Assembly (NCBI RefSeq): GCF_020164955.1
Contig: NZ_JAIUHG010000005.1
Span: forward strand, 1 to 64,000
Source of the DNA: Mesorhizobium sp. CA8
GTDB taxonomy: Bacteria; Pseudomonadota; Alphaproteobacteria; Rhizobiales; Rhizobiaceae
Direction: 5' to 3'
DNA length: 64,000 nt
Made by a program: the position numbers and the translations under genes. How positions within the stretch are numbered: position 1 is the stretch's first letter; each line of letters starts with the position of its first letter. Below, piece after piece: positions 15,564-25,365 of the stretch. Below the pieces are notes generated by a model, which did not search any database, was not told where the DNA came from, and saw only the letters and a program-made list of their open reading frames with translations.

Positions 15564-16040
15564 TCAGTTCGCCCATCGTATAGTCTTGAAAACCAAATAT
15601 AGAGCGCCGCCTTCACCGCGCGGGGAGCGGTAAGCTCCAAGCGCATTGCAAACCCGCACCATCGCCGCCGTCAGTTCCCAGCCGAGTGCTTCCAGGTCAC
15701 CGCCCGTATCGTCCACATAGGCTTGGGCCAGGTCGTCCACGCCCTTTTCTTCGCCGAAGGACCGCACCAGTTTGGCGTCGCTGAGAAGGTCGCCAGGCAA
15801 GTTCGAATTGGCCCACGCCCAGAGCCAATTGCCGGCCTTGCCGCTGGCGGAGTCCGCAATCTGGATTTCCGAAACGACCTTGACGCCACTCTGGTCGGAA
15901 AACACCAGCTTTCCTGCCGTCAAGTCGTAGTCGTAGCGCGACCAGCTGCCGAGGCGGAAATCCTTCGCCAGGCGCGCATTCTTGGCCGTGAGCTGTTCGA
16001 AGGCCTCATCACGCCAAGCAGGATACCAATCCGGCTGCAT
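15564..16040 (-). CDS. DUF6882-like hypothetical protein
   Basis: This 158-aa soluble protein contains the pattern GNWLWAWANSNLP in the middle and a helical C-terminal half (GWELTAAMVRVCNALGAYRS). This matches the general pattern of DUF6882 proteins, whose function is unknown. It lies 25 bp downstream of glpK on the same strand and may be transcribed with the glycerol operon, but nothing else ties it to glycerol metabolism. Confidence 0.6.
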   Translation of the reverse strand: MQPDWYPAWRDEAFEQLTAKNARLAKDFRLGSWSRYDYDLTAGKLVFSDQSGVKVVSEIQIADSASGKAGNWLWAWANSNLPGDLLSDAKLVRSFGEEKGVDDLAQAYVDDTGGDLEALGWELTAAMVRVCNALGAYRSPRGEGGALYLVFKTIRWAN

Positions 16041-16065
16041 TCCCCTCGCCCAATCCCGTAAATCG

Positions 16066-17559
16066 CTATCTCACATTTAGCGTCCTGCGCACCGCATCGC
16101 GCCATCCGGCCAGTTTCGCCGAGCGCATTGCGGCGTCCATCTCCGGCTTGAAGCGCCGCTCCAGCGCCCAGCTCTTGGCGAATTCTTTCGCTTTCGGCCA
16201 GACACCCGCCTTCGACCCGGCAAGCCAGGCCGCGCCAAGCGCCGTCGTCTCCAGGATCGTCGGACGGTCGACCGGCGCGTCGAGAATGTCGGCGAGCCGC
16301 TGCATCGTCCAATCGGATGCCACCATGCCGCCGTCGACGCGAAGCACCGTCTTGGCCGAGGCGCCTTTCCAGTCCTTGCGCATCGCGTCGAGCAGGTCGC
16401 GCGTCTGGAAGGCGACCGATTCGAGTGCCGCGCGCGCAAACTCGGCCGGACCCGAATTGCGCGTCAGGCCGAAGATCGCGCCGCGTGCATCCGCGTCCCA
16501 ATGCGGCGCGCCGAGGCCGACGAAGGCCGGCACCAGGTAAACCTGCTGCGCCGGATCGGCGCTCGCCGCGAGCGCACCACTTTGCTCCGCCTTGCCGATC
16601 ACCTTGATGCCGTCGCGCAGCCACTGCACGGCGGCGCCCGCAATGAAGATCGAACCTTCCAGCGCATAGGTGGTCTTGCCGTTCAATCGGTAGGCGATCG
16701 TGGTCAGAAGCCGGTTCCTCGAGCGGACCAGGTCAGCGCCGGTGTTGAGCAGCGCGAAACAGCCGGTGCCGTAGGTGGACTTCATCATGCCGGGTTCGAA
16801 ACAGGCCTGGCCGATGGTCGCTGCGTGCTGGTCGCCGGCGACGCCGAGGATCCGCATCTCGGCCCCGAAAAGGCTCTTCTCGGTGACGCCGAAATCATCG
16901 GCGCAGTCCTTCACCTCAGGCAGGATCGCGGCCGGGATATTCAGGATCGAAAGCAACTCGTCGTCCCAGACATTCTTCTCGATGTTGTAGACCAGCGTAC
17001 GCGAAGCGTTGGTCGCGTCGGTGGCGTGCACTTGGCCGCCGGTCAATCGCCAGATGAGAAAACTATCGATGGTGCCGGCGAGCAACTCGCCGTTCTCGGC
17101 GCGCTTCCTGGCACCCTTCACCTTGTCCAGCATCCAGGCGATCTTGGTGCCGGAGAAATAGGGGTCGAGCAGCAGGCCGGTCTTCTTCGTGAATGTCTTC
17201 TCCAGCCCCTGCTTCTTCAGCTTCTGGCAGAGCGGCGCCGTGCGTCTGTCCTGCCAGACGATCGCGTTATGGATCGGCTTGCCGGTCGCCTTGTCCCAGA
17301 TCACGACCGTCTCGCGCTGGTTGGTGATGCCGATCGCGGCAACATCGGATGCCGTGCGCCGGGCTGTCTTCAGCGCCGATTTCACCGTGGCGAGAACGCT
17401 CGTCCAGATGTCTTCCGGGTCGTGTTCGACCCAGCCGGAAGCCGGATAATGCTGCGTGAATTCTTGCTGGCCCGTGCCGGCGACTTTCATCTCACCGTCG
17501 AACAGGATCGCCCGGGTCGACGTCGTTCCCTGGTCGATCGCCAGCACAAAACCGCTCAT
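16066..17559 (-). CDS. glpK: Glycerol kinase
   Basis: The 497-aa enzyme phosphorylates glycerol to sn-glycerol 3-phosphate, trapping it in the cell for GlpD. The FGGY-kinase phosphate-binding motif [14 protein letters not shown] is at residues 9-22, and the second-domain motif [18 protein letters not shown] and DGGMVASD are present. Length is normal for the family. The start at 17559 follows gaggga, and an upstream frame extension is not conserved in type. It is the last core gene of the glp operon, after the importer genes, which fits uptake followed by kinase. Confidence 0.97.
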   Translation of the reverse strand: MSGFVLAIDQGTTSTRAILFDGEMKVAGTGQQEFTQHYPASGWVEHDPEDIWTSVLATVKSALKTARRTASDVAAIGITNQRETVVIWDKATGKPIHNAIVWQDRRTAPLCQKLKKQGLEKTFTKKTGLLLDPYFSGTKIAWMLDKVKGARKRAENGELLAGTIDSFLIWRLTGGQVHATDATNASRTLVYNIEKNVWDDELLSILNIPAAILPEVKDCADDFGVTEKSLFGAEMRILGVAGDQHAATIGQACFEPGMMKSTYGTGCFALLNTGADLVRSRNRLLTTIAYRLNGKTTYALEGSIFIAGAAVQWLRDGIKVIGKAEQSGALAASADPAQQVYLVPAFVGLGAPHWDADARGAIFGLTRNSGPAEFARAALESVAFQTRDLLDAMRKDWKGASAKTVLRVDGGMVASDWTMQRLADILDAPVDRPTILETTALGAAWLAGSKAGVWPKAKEFAKSWALERRFKPEMDAAMRSAKLAGWRDAVRRTLNVR

Positions 17560-17647
17560 TCCATCCCTCCACTTCTCATGCAACAGGGGAGACGGCCAAG
17601 CCGCCTCCCCCGCATTTCTGAATGGGCACGTATGCCCGCGCTATGTT

Positions 17648-19372
17648 TTACTTCTGCCAGCTCTTGACCAGCTCGTCATAATTGACGGTGACCGGCTTTT
17701 CCTTCTCGTTCTCGATCTTGAGCTGCGGCGCAAGGTTGCCCTTCGAGACGGCGTCCTTGTTCCAGTATTCGAGATCGTGCTCTTCGGCCATCTTCGGGCC
17801 GATGTCGCCCTGCACGCCGGACTTCTCGAGGCGGGAGAGAACCTTCTCCTGGTCGGCGCAGAGCGAATCCATCGCTTCCTGCGGGCTCTTGGCGCCCGAG
17901 GAGGCGTCGCCGATGTTCTGCCACCAGAGCTGCGCCAGCTTCGGATAATCCGGAACGTTGGTGCCGGTCGGGGTCCACTGCACACGCGCCGGCGAGCGGT
18001 AGAACTCGATCAGGCCGCCGAGCTTCGGCGCCCGTTCGGTGAAGCTCTTGTCATGGATGGTGGAGTCTCGGATGAAGGTCAGACCTACCTGGCTCTTCTT
18101 CACGTCGACGGTCTTCGAGACCACAAACTGCGCATAGAGCCACGCAGCCTTGGCGCGGTCGGTCGGCGTCGACTTCATCAGCGTCCAGGAACCTGCGTCC
18201 TGATAGCCGAGCTTCATGCCGTCCTTCCAGTAAACGCCGTGCGGCGACGGCGCGACACGCCATTTCGGCGTGCCGTCATCGTTCACGACCGGCAGGCCGG
18301 GCTTGGCCATGTCGGCGGTGAAGGCCGTGTACCAGAAGATTTGCTGCGCAATCGTGCCCTGCGAGGGCACCGGCCCTGATTCTGAGAAGGTCATGCCCTG
18401 CGCTTCCGGCGGCGCATAGGCCTTCAGCCAGTCGAGATATTTCTGGATGGCGTAGACCGAGGCTGGACCGTTGGTGTCGCCGCCCCGGGCGACGCAGGAG
18501 CCGACGGGACGCGACTTCTCGTCGACCTTGATGCCCCATTCGTCGACCGGCTTGCCGTTCGGAATGCCCTTGTCGCCATTGCCGGCCATCGACAGCCAGG
18601 CATCGGTGAACCGCCAGCCGAGCGACGGATCCTTCTTGCCGTAGTCCATGTGGCCATAGACCTTCTTGCCGTCGATCTCGCGGCCGGTGAAGAATTGGGC
18701 AATGTCCTCATAGGCCGACCAGTTGACCGGCACACCGAGGTCGTAGCCGTATTTGGCCTTGAAGTCCGCCTTGTTCTTTTCGTCGTTGAACCAGTCGTAG
18801 CGGAACCAATAGAGGTTTGCGAACTGCTGGTCGGGCAGTTGGTAGAGCTTGCCGTCCGGCGCGGTGGTGAACGATTTGCCGATGAAGTCGTCGACATCGA
18901 GCATCGGATTGGTGACGTCCTTGCCCTCGCCCGCCATCCAGTCTGTCAGGTTGCGCACTTGCTGGTAGCGCCAATGCGTGCCGATCAGGTCGGAGTCGTT
19001 GACCCAGCCGTCATAGAGGTTCTGGCCCGTCTGCATCTGGGTCTGAATCTTTTCGACGACGTCTCCTTCCTGGATGACGTCATGCGTGACCTTGATGCCG
19101 GTGATGGCCGAGAAGGCCGGCGCCAGCACCTGAGATTCATAGGAATGGGTGGCAATGGTTTCCGACACCACCTTGATCTCCATGCCGGCAAACGGCTTGG
19201 CGGCGTCGACGAACCACTGCATTTCCTTTTCCTGATCGGCGCGCGAGAGCGTCGACAGGTCGCCTATCTCCTTGTCGAGAAAGGCTTTTGCCTCGTCCAT
19301 TCCGGCATAGGCATGGCCCGCTCCGAGCAATAGAACAAGGGCCGTCGTCGATGTTAGTAATTGCCGTCGCAT
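17648..19372 (-). CDS. glpV: Glycerol ABC transporter substrate-binding protein
   Basis: The 574-aa periplasmic protein has a signal peptide (MRRQLLTSTTALVLLLGAGH) cut near HAYAG. It is longer than typical sugar-binding proteins, as expected for the GlpV type of rhizobia. It should deliver glycerol to the GlpP/GlpQ permeases. The assignment rests on its place between permeases and glpK in a gene order known from Rhizobium leguminosarum. The start at 19372 follows ggaggag. The 75-bp gap before it from glpU may allow separate high expression of the binding protein. Confidence 0.9.
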   Translation of the reverse strand: MRRQLLTSTTALVLLLGAGHAYAGMDEAKAFLDKEIGDLSTLSRADQEKEMQWFVDAAKPFAGMEIKVVSETIATHSYESQVLAPAFSAITGIKVTHDVIQEGDVVEKIQTQMQTGQNLYDGWVNDSDLIGTHWRYQQVRNLTDWMAGEGKDVTNPMLDVDDFIGKSFTTAPDGKLYQLPDQQFANLYWFRYDWFNDEKNKADFKAKYGYDLGVPVNWSAYEDIAQFFTGREIDGKKVYGHMDYGKKDPSLGWRFTDAWLSMAGNGDKGIPNGKPVDEWGIKVDEKSRPVGSCVARGGDTNGPASVYAIQKYLDWLKAYAPPEAQGMTFSESGPVPSQGTIAQQIFWYTAFTADMAKPGLPVVNDDGTPKWRVAPSPHGVYWKDGMKLGYQDAGSWTLMKSTPTDRAKAAWLYAQFVVSKTVDVKKSQVGLTFIRDSTIHDKSFTERAPKLGGLIEFYRSPARVQWTPTGTNVPDYPKLAQLWWQNIGDASSGAKSPQEAMDSLCADQEKVLSRLEKSGVQGDIGPKMAEEHDLEYWNKDAVSKGNLAPQLKIENEKEKPVTVNYDELVKSWQK

Positions 19373-19447
19373 GTGTCTCCTCCACTTAGGTTTCAAGTTC
19401 GATCCGAAGCGGGCCGCCAGCACGCGGCCGCTCCGGCTATTCCCCCT

Positions 19448-19735
19448 CTATACGTATCGGAATACGCCAATAGCGTAGACCACGGAGAGAGCGAGAGCCC
19501 ACCACAGGTTGGGTCCTACCAGGCCCAGCCAAGCGAGATGGATAAAGGCGCTGCCGAGCAGCGAAACGAAGAGGCGGTCGCCGCGCGTCGTCTCGAAGCG
19601 CAGCACTCCGATGCGAGGATTGCCGCCGGGCGAAACATATTCCCAAACGCCCATGCCGCAGAGCATCAGGGCAATGACGATGAAGAAGGCGGCCGTCGGC
19701 CACGTCCACGCCATCCACGAGAAGTCGAGGTTCAT
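19448..19735 (-). CDS. glpU: DUF2160 small membrane protein of the glycerol importer
   Basis: The 95-aa protein has three membrane segments (WPTAAFFIVIALMLCGMGVW, LLGSAFIHLAWLGLVG and LWWALALSVVYAIGVF). DUF2160 proteins sit in glycerol ABC operons between the permeases and the binding protein, and the role is not established. It starts three bases after the glpQ stop, so it is part of the same transcript. It may be an accessory membrane subunit of the importer. Confidence 0.8.
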   Translation of the reverse strand: MNLDFSWMAWTWPTAAFFIVIALMLCGMGVWEYVSPGGNPRIGVLRFETTRGDRLFVSLLGSAFIHLAWLGLVGPNLWWALALSVVYAIGVFRYV

Positions 19736-19738
19736 GGC

Positions 19739-20647
19739 TTAGACCCTCCCCAGGGCGAAGCCCTTGGCGATATAATTCCGCACGAACCAGATGACCAATG
19801 CGCCGGGGATCAGCGTCAGCACGCCGGCGGCGGCGAGCAGGCCCCAGTCCATGCCGGCGGCAGAGACCGTTCGGGTCATGGTGGCGGCGATTGGCTTGGC
19901 GTCGGTCGTGGTCAGAGTGCGGGCGATCAGCAGTTCGACCCACGAGAACATGAAGCAGAAGAAGCAGGCGACGCCGATGCCGCTCGCGATCAGCGGCATG
20001 AAGATCTTCACGAAAAAGCGCGGGAAGGAATAGCCGTCGATATAGGCGGTCTCGTCGATCTCCTTCGGCACGCCGGACATAAAACCTTCGAGGATCCACA
20101 CCGCCAAAGGCACATTGAACAGGCAATGCGCCAGCGCTACCGCGATATGGGTGTCGATCATGCCGAAGGCCGAATAGAGCTGGAAGAACGGCAGCGCGAA
20201 CACCGCCGGCGGCGCCATGCGGTTGGTGAGCAGCCAGAAGAACAGGTGCTTGTCGCCGAGGAAGCGGTAGCGCGAGAAGGCGTAGGCCGCCGGCAGCGCG
20301 ACCGCCACCGAGATCACCATGTTCATCACCACATAGGTGATCGAATTGATGTAGCCCGAATACCAGGACGCATCGGTGAAGATGATCTTGTAATTGCGCA
20401 GCGTCGGCTCGTGCGGAAAGAGCGTCAGCGAGGAGATGATCTCCTGGTTGGTCTTGAAGCTCATATTGATGAGCCAGTAGATCGGCAACAGCAGCACGAT
20501 GATGTAGATCGTCGGCACGATCCACCACCAGCGCGATTCCTCGCCGCGGCGGCGCATGAGCTTCGCCACCTCGTCCTGCGACAGCGTGCTGCCCACCTCG
20601 GTCACCGCCGCTTCGCTCACGCGCGTCGTCTCGTTGGCGCTCGCCAT
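19739..20647 (-). CDS. glpQ: Glycerol ABC transporter permease
   Basis: The 302-aa inner-membrane permease of the MalG type has about six membrane segments. The first follows a cytoplasmic N-terminus (WWWIVPTIYIIVLLLPIYWL), and the family loop EAA-like motif appears at PKEIDETAYIDGYSF. It pairs with GlpP to form the channel. The gene starts one base after the glpP stop region and is followed closely by glpU. The N-terminal 30 residues are longer than in average MalG proteins. Confidence 0.93.
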   Translation of the reverse strand: MASANETTRVSEAAVTEVGSTLSQDEVAKLMRRRGEESRWWWIVPTIYIIVLLLPIYWLINMSFKTNQEIISSLTLFPHEPTLRNYKIIFTDASWYSGYINSITYVVMNMVISVAVALPAAYAFSRYRFLGDKHLFFWLLTNRMAPPAVFALPFFQLYSAFGMIDTHIAVALAHCLFNVPLAVWILEGFMSGVPKEIDETAYIDGYSFPRFFVKIFMPLIASGIGVACFFCFMFSWVELLIARTLTTTDAKPIAATMTRTVSAAGMDWGLLAAAGVLTLIPGALVIWFVRNYIAKGFALGRV

Positions 20648-20648
20648 C

Positions 20649-21515
20649 TCAGCGCTCCGCGTCGTAATTGGTCATCACGGTGTAGAACACCCACGACAAC
20701 AACAGGATGATGAGGAAGTAGACCAGCGACATGGCCGCCGCCGGACCGAGATCGAACTGGCCGAGCGCGGTCTTGACGAGGTCGATCGACAGGAAGGTCG
20801 TCGAATTGCCGGGGCCGCCGCCGGTGACGACGAAAGGCTCCGTGTAAATCATGAAACTGTCCATGAACCGCAGCAGCACAGCAATCAAAAGCACGCGCTG
20901 CATCTTCGGCAATTGGATGTAGCGGAACACCGCCCAGCGCGAGGCGCCGTCGATCTTGGCCGCCTGGTAGAAGGCATCCGGGATCGAGACCAGGCCGGCA
21001 TAGCACAGCAGCACGACCAAGCTCGTCCAATGCCAGACATCCATGACGATGACGGTGACCCAGGCGTCGAACGGATCCTGGACGTAGTTGTAGTTGAAGC
21101 CCAGCGCGTTGACATAATAGCCAAGCAGGCCGATGTCGTTGCGGCCGAACACCTGCCAGATCGTGCCGACGACATTCCACGGAATGAGCAGCGGCAGCGC
21201 CATCAGCACCAGGCAGACCGGCACGCCCCAGCCCTTCTTCGGCATGTTGAGCGCGATGAAGATGCCGAGGGGCACTTCGATCGCCAGGATGATGAAGGAG
21301 AAGATCAGGTTGCGCACCATCGCTTCCCAGAAGCGGTCGGAGTGCAGCAGTTCCTCGAACCATTCGGTGCTGGCCCAGAAGAAGACGTTGTTGCCGAACG
21401 TGTCCTGCACCGAATAGTTGACGACCGTCATCAGCGGGATGACGGCCGAGAACGCCACCAGCACCAGCATCGGCAGGACAAGGAACCAGGCCTTGTTGTT
21501 CCAGGTCTTGTCCAT
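20649..21515 (-). CDS. glpP: Glycerol ABC transporter permease
   Basis: The 288-aa MalF-type permease has six predicted membrane segments, starting with WFLVLPMLVLVAFSAVIPLM, and the coupling-loop motif AAKIDGASRWAVFRYIQLPK near residues 185-205 that contacts the ATPases. Its ATG directly follows the TAG of glpT with no spacer, and the next gene follows at once, so the subunits are translationally coupled. It forms the membrane channel with GlpQ. Confidence 0.93.
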   Translation of the reverse strand: MDKTWNNKAWFLVLPMLVLVAFSAVIPLMTVVNYSVQDTFGNNVFFWASTEWFEELLHSDRFWEAMVRNLIFSFIILAIEVPLGIFIALNMPKKGWGVPVCLVLMALPLLIPWNVVGTIWQVFGRNDIGLLGYYVNALGFNYNYVQDPFDAWVTVIVMDVWHWTSLVVLLCYAGLVSIPDAFYQAAKIDGASRWAVFRYIQLPKMQRVLLIAVLLRFMDSFMIYTEPFVVTGGGPGNSTTFLSIDLVKTALGQFDLGPAAAMSLVYFLIILLLSWVFYTVMTNYDAER

Positions 21516-22583
21516 CTATGCCCCGATCTCGACGCGCCAGGAATCGGCATAGATGTTGATGCCGGCCGGATTGAAGCGGACTTTTGGCTCGGCCGGCACC
21601 TCGTCGTCCTCGCCGATTACAGCGGCGATCTCCCTGCCCTCGAGATTGGCGCGAACCACCTTGTGGCGGCCGACATCCTCGACCTTGCTGACCTGCACCG
21701 CCATGCCCTCGCGGCCGAGCCGCACATATTCGGGGCGGATGCCGAGCTCGACAGCTCCGGCCTCAGCCTTCGGCACGCCCGGAAGCTCGATGCGCTGCGC
21801 GCCGAGCTTCGCCGTCCTGCCGTCGAGCGACACCGGCAGCACGTTCATGCCCGGCGAGCCGATGAAGTAGCCGACGAAAGTGTGGCGCGGACGCTCGAAG
21901 AGTTCGGCCGGCGTGCCGATCTGGACGATCTCGCCGTCATACATGACCACGACGCGGTCGGCGAAAGTCAGCGCTTCGGTCTGGTCGTGCGTGACATAGA
22001 CCATGGTGTAGCCGAAGCGCCGATGCAGTTGCTTCAACTGCGAGCGCAGCACCCATTTCATATGCGGGTCGATCACGGTGAGCGGCTCGTCGAACAGGAT
22101 GGCGTTGACGTCGGAGCGCACCAGGCCGCGTCCAAGCGAGATCTTCTGCTTCTGGTCTGCGGTGAGCCGGCGCGCCTTCCTGTTCGCCATCGAAGCGAGA
22201 TCGATCATGTCGAGCGTCTCCCGCACCTTGCGATCGACATCGGCTTCGGGCACGCGGCGATTGCGCAGTGGGAAGGCCAGATTGTCGTACACGGTCATGG
22301 TGTCGTAGATGACCGGGAACTGGAACACCTGCGCGATATTGCGCTCCTGCGTCGACAGATTGGTCACGTCCCGACCGTTGAACAGCAACCGGCCATGCGA
22401 GGGGTGCAGCAGTCCCGAAATGATGTTGAGCAAGGTGGTCTTGCCGCAGCCCGACGGCCCGAGCAGCGCGTAGGCGCCGCCATCCTCGAAGGTGTGATGC
22501 ACTTCCTTCAGCGCGAAATCGGAATCCTTCTGCGGGTTGGGCAGGTAGGAGTGGCGGATGTGGTTGACCTCGATGCGCGCCAT
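21516..22583 (-). CDS. glpT: Glycerol ABC transporter ATPase with degenerate signature
   Basis: The 355-aa ATPase of the MalK type has Walker A GPSGCGKTT at residues 42-50, Walker B AILFDE at 161-166 and an intact H-loop His199 (VTHDQTEAL). The ABC signature, normally LSGGQ, reads LTADQ at 140-144, and the D-loop reads LTVID instead of the usual form. The C-terminal 120 residues are a MalK-type TOBE/OB domain. The partner GlpS has the opposite pattern, so the pair should form one good and one poor ATP site. Start at 22583 after gaggaga. Confidence 0.93.
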   Translation of the reverse strand: MARIEVNHIRHSYLPNPQKDSDFALKEVHHTFEDGGAYALLGPSGCGKTTLLNIISGLLHPSHGRLLFNGRDVTNLSTQERNIAQVFQFPVIYDTMTVYDNLAFPLRNRRVPEADVDRKVRETLDMIDLASMANRKARRLTADQKQKISLGRGLVRSDVNAILFDEPLTVIDPHMKWVLRSQLKQLHRRFGYTMVYVTHDQTEALTFADRVVVMYDGEIVQIGTPAELFERPRHTFVGYFIGSPGMNVLPVSLDGRTAKLGAQRIELPGVPKAEAGAVELGIRPEYVRLGREGMAVQVSKVEDVGRHKVVRANLEGREIAAVIGEDDEVPAEPKVRFNPAGINIYADSWRVEIGA

Positions 22584-22593
22584 CGTTTTCTCC

Positions 22594-23673
22594 TCAGGCC
22601 GCCAGCTTCGACGCCGTCACGGCGCGGCCGTTCTGGTCGAACACCATGATGTGGCGCGGGTCGATGAACACTTCGACCTCGTCGTCCGTTTCGAAATCGA
22701 GAATGCCATGCGCAAGCATCACCCAGCGCGCATCGGCGAAATCCAGATGAACGAAGCTTTCCGAGCCGGTGATCTCGGTGATGGTGACCTTGGCCCGCAC
22801 CGGCACGGCGCTGGCGTTCGGGCGCTCCAGCGACAAATGATGCGGCTGGAAGCCGATCGTGTAGCTTGCGTCCGGGATACCGTTGAGCTCCGGCGGCACC
22901 GGCAGCTTGACGCCGCCTTCGAGCAGGAAGTCCGATCCCTTCTTGGAGAGCACGATGGCGTTGAGCGGCGGATCGGCGAAGGTCCTTGCCGTCACCAGGT
23001 CGACCGGCTTGCGGAACACTTCGACGGTCGGGCCGAATTGCGTGACGCGGCCTTCCGAGAGCGTGGCCGTATTCCCGCCGAGAAGCAGCGCTTCGTGCGG
23101 CTCGGTTGTGGCGTAGACAAAGATGGTTCCGGTGGCGGCGAACATCTTCGGCAATTCCGCGCGCAACTCTTCGCGCAGCTTGTAGTCGAGATTGGCCAAA
23201 GGCTCGTCGAGCAGCACCAAGCTGGCATTCTTGACGATGGCGCGGGCAAGCGCGGTGCGCTGCTGCTGTCCCCCGGACAGGCTGAGCGGCGTGCGCTCGA
23301 GATAGGGCGTCAGCTTCAACAGCGCCGCCGCGTTGCGCACTTCCTTGTCGATCCTGGCCTGCTCGACGCCGGCGACCCGAAGCGGCGAGGCGATGTTCTC
23401 GTAGACGGTCATCGCCGGATAATTGATGAACTGCTGGTAGACCATGGCGACGTTGCGCTTCTGCACCTTCTGGCCGGTGACGTCCTTGCCGTCGAACCAG
23501 ACCGAGCCCGACGTCGGCGCGTCGAGCCCCGCCATCAGCCGCATCAGGCTGGTCTTGCCGGAAAGCGTCGGCCCGAGGAGCACGTTCAGCGAGCCATGCT
23601 GAAGCGTCAGCGACACGTCGCGGATATGCTCCTGCGCGCCGACCGTCTTCGTCACGTTCCTCAGTTCCAGCAT
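22594..23673 (-). CDS. glpS: Glycerol ABC transporter ATPase with altered H-loop
   Basis: The 359-aa MalK-type ATPase has Walker A GPTLSGKTS at 34-42, a canonical signature LSGGQ at 132-136, Walker B LVLLDE at 152-157 and a canonical D-loop LANLD. The H-loop His is replaced (YATTEP, Thr190 in place of His). The C-terminal OB-type domain is present. It is paired with GlpT, which has an intact H-loop but a degraded signature. The ATG at 23673 follows ggaggagg with good spacing; a GTG one codon earlier is possible. Confidence 0.93.
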   Translation of the reverse strand: MLELRNVTKTVGAQEHIRDVSLTLQHGSLNVLLGPTLSGKTSLMRLMAGLDAPTSGSVWFDGKDVTGQKVQKRNVAMVYQQFINYPAMTVYENIASPLRVAGVEQARIDKEVRNAAALLKLTPYLERTPLSLSGGQQQRTALARAIVKNASLVLLDEPLANLDYKLREELRAELPKMFAATGTIFVYATTEPHEALLLGGNTATLSEGRVTQFGPTVEVFRKPVDLVTARTFADPPLNAIVLSKKGSDFLLEGGVKLPVPPELNGIPDASYTIGFQPHHLSLERPNASAVPVRAKVTITEITGSESFVHLDFADARWVMLAHGILDFETDDEVEVFIDPRHIMVFDQNGRAVTASKLAA

Positions 23674-23712
23674 CACGCCTCCTCCCAGGCCTTGCGCATC
23701 AACGGACGATCC

Positions 23713-25239
23713 TCATTCCGCCGCCGCGACATGGCGGCTGCTCAGTCCGCGCATGAATTCTTCCAATGCCGCCGCCTGCTCGCGGCTGAAATGCAGGCCG
23801 CGCTTGGTGCGGCGCCACAGCACGTCCTCGGCGGTGACCGCCCATTCGTTTTCGGCCAGATAGCGAACTTCTGCCTCGAAAAGGTCGGCGCCGAAATTGC
23901 GGCCGAGATCGGCATTCGACTTGGCAAGCCCGAGCAGCTTTTCCGCGCGCGTGCCGTAAAGCCGGGTGAACCGGCGCGCCAGCCGCTGGTCGAGGAACGG
24001 ATAGGTACTCTTCAGCCTGGCGACCTGGGCGTCGAAACCGGTCGCGGGAAAATCGCCGCCGGGCAGCGGCGCGTCATGCGTCCACGGCCTGCCACGCTTG
24101 CCGAGAAACCCTTCGATCTTCTCCAGCATCGATTCCGCCAGCCGGCGGAAGGTCGTGATCTTGCCGCCGAAAGCGTTGAGCAAGGGAGCTGCGCCCTCCC
24201 CGCCATCGGCCTTCAGCACATAGTCGCGCGTCGCTTCCTGCGCCTTGGAGGCGCCGTCGTCATAGAGCGGGCGCACCGCCGAATAGGTCCAAACGATGTC
24301 GGCGCGCTTCACCGGTTGCGCGAAATACTCGCTCGCCGCGGCGCACAGATAGTCGATCTCGGCGTCGGAGATCTTCACGTCATGCGGATCGCCCGGATAG
24401 TCGCGGTCGGTGGTGCCGATCAGCGTGAATTCTTCCTCATAGGGAATGGCAAAGATGATGCGGCCATCCTTGTTCTGGAAGAAATAGGCGCGCGGATCGT
24501 CGAACTTCTTGCCAACCACGATATGGCTGCCTTGGACAAGGCGGACATTGTGGACCTCGTTCTGGCCGACGGCGGCCGAGAGCACGTGATCGACCCAGGG
24601 ACCGGCAGCGTTGACCAGAAGCCGCGCGCGCACCTCCTCGGTTTCGCCGGTAAGAACGTTCTGCACCTTGACGATCCAGGTCGCACCGTCGCGCCGCGCG
24701 CTGACAACCTTGGTGCGGGTACGAATAATGGCGCCCCGGTCGGCCGCGTCACGCGCATTCAGCGCCACCAGGCGCGCGTCATTGACCCAACCGTCCGAAT
24801 ATTCGAACGCCTTGCGGAACAATGGCTTGAGCGGCTTGCCGGCCGGATCGCTCGCCATGTCCAGCGTTTTCGTCGCCGGCAGCAGCTTGCGCCCGCCGAT
24901 ATGATCGTAAAGAAACAGCCCGAGCCGGATCAGCCAGGCAGGCCGGAGGCCCTTGGCGTAGGGAAGCACGAAGCGCATCGGCCAGATGATGTGCGGCGCG
25001 TTCTTCCACAGAACCTCGCGCTCCATCAGCGCTTCGCGCACCAGCCGGAACTCGTAGAATTCAAGATAGCGAAGGCCGCCATGAATGAGCTTGGTCGAGC
25101 CGGAGGAAGTCCCGCTCGCCAGATCGTTCATTTCGGCGAGGTAAACTGAAAATCCGCGGCCAACGGCGTCGCGAGCGATGCCGCAGCCATTGATACCGCC
25201 GCCGATGACGAAAATGTCATGGATCGGGAATGCGTCCAA
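23713..25239 (-). CDS. glpD: Glycerol-3-phosphate dehydrogenase (FAD), TTG start
   Basis: The 508-aa membrane-associated flavoenzyme oxidises glycerol 3-phosphate to dihydroxyacetone phosphate and passes electrons to quinone. The FAD motif IFVIGGGINGCGIARDAVGR occupies residues 9-28, and TSSGSTKLIHGGLRYLE follows as in the family. Length is standard. No ATG is available in the right place. TTG at 25239 has ggagg five bases upstream, and a TTG at 25251 would lack one. It is the first structural gene of the operon after the GlpR-controlled spacer. Confidence 0.96.
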   Translation of the reverse strand: MDAFPIHDIFVIGGGINGCGIARDAVGRGFSVYLAEMNDLASGTSSGSTKLIHGGLRYLEFYEFRLVREALMEREVLWKNAPHIIWPMRFVLPYAKGLRPAWLIRLGLFLYDHIGGRKLLPATKTLDMASDPAGKPLKPLFRKAFEYSDGWVNDARLVALNARDAADRGAIIRTRTKVVSARRDGATWIVKVQNVLTGETEEVRARLLVNAAGPWVDHVLSAAVGQNEVHNVRLVQGSHIVVGKKFDDPRAYFFQNKDGRIIFAIPYEEEFTLIGTTDRDYPGDPHDVKISDAEIDYLCAAASEYFAQPVKRADIVWTYSAVRPLYDDGASKAQEATRDYVLKADGGEGAAPLLNAFGGKITTFRRLAESMLEKIEGFLGKRGRPWTHDAPLPGGDFPATGFDAQVARLKSTYPFLDQRLARRFTRLYGTRAEKLLGLAKSNADLGRNFGADLFEAEVRYLAENEWAVTAEDVLWRRTKRGLHFSREQAAALEEFMRGLSSRHVAAAE

Positions 25240-25301
25240 AGAATCCTCCAACGATTTCGCATTGCACCATTTTTGTGTTTTTGCGAAACCGTAGCGGGAT
25301 T

Positions 25302-25333
25302 ATTTCGAACTCAAATCGAATGTCAAACGAAAT
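25302..25333. promoter_or_regulatory. Putative GlpR operator upstream of glpD
   Basis: Between glpR and glpD, an inverted repeat atttcg (25302-25307) and cgaaat (25328-25333) encloses a second dyad ttcga/tcgaa (25304-25308 and 25316-25320). The TTCG/CGAA core resembles operators of DeoR-type GlpR repressors. A related dyad precedes glpR itself. The function is inferred from motif and position. Confidence 0.55.
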
Positions 25334-25365
25334 ATCACAGCCGCGTGAGCCACGGCGATGCGCGC

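Noticed and set aside
20556..25149. Very long plus-strand open frames opposite the glycerol operon
   Set aside because: They are His/Arg/Asp-rich mirror frames of glpD, glpS, glpT and the permeases, with no ribosome sites or domains.
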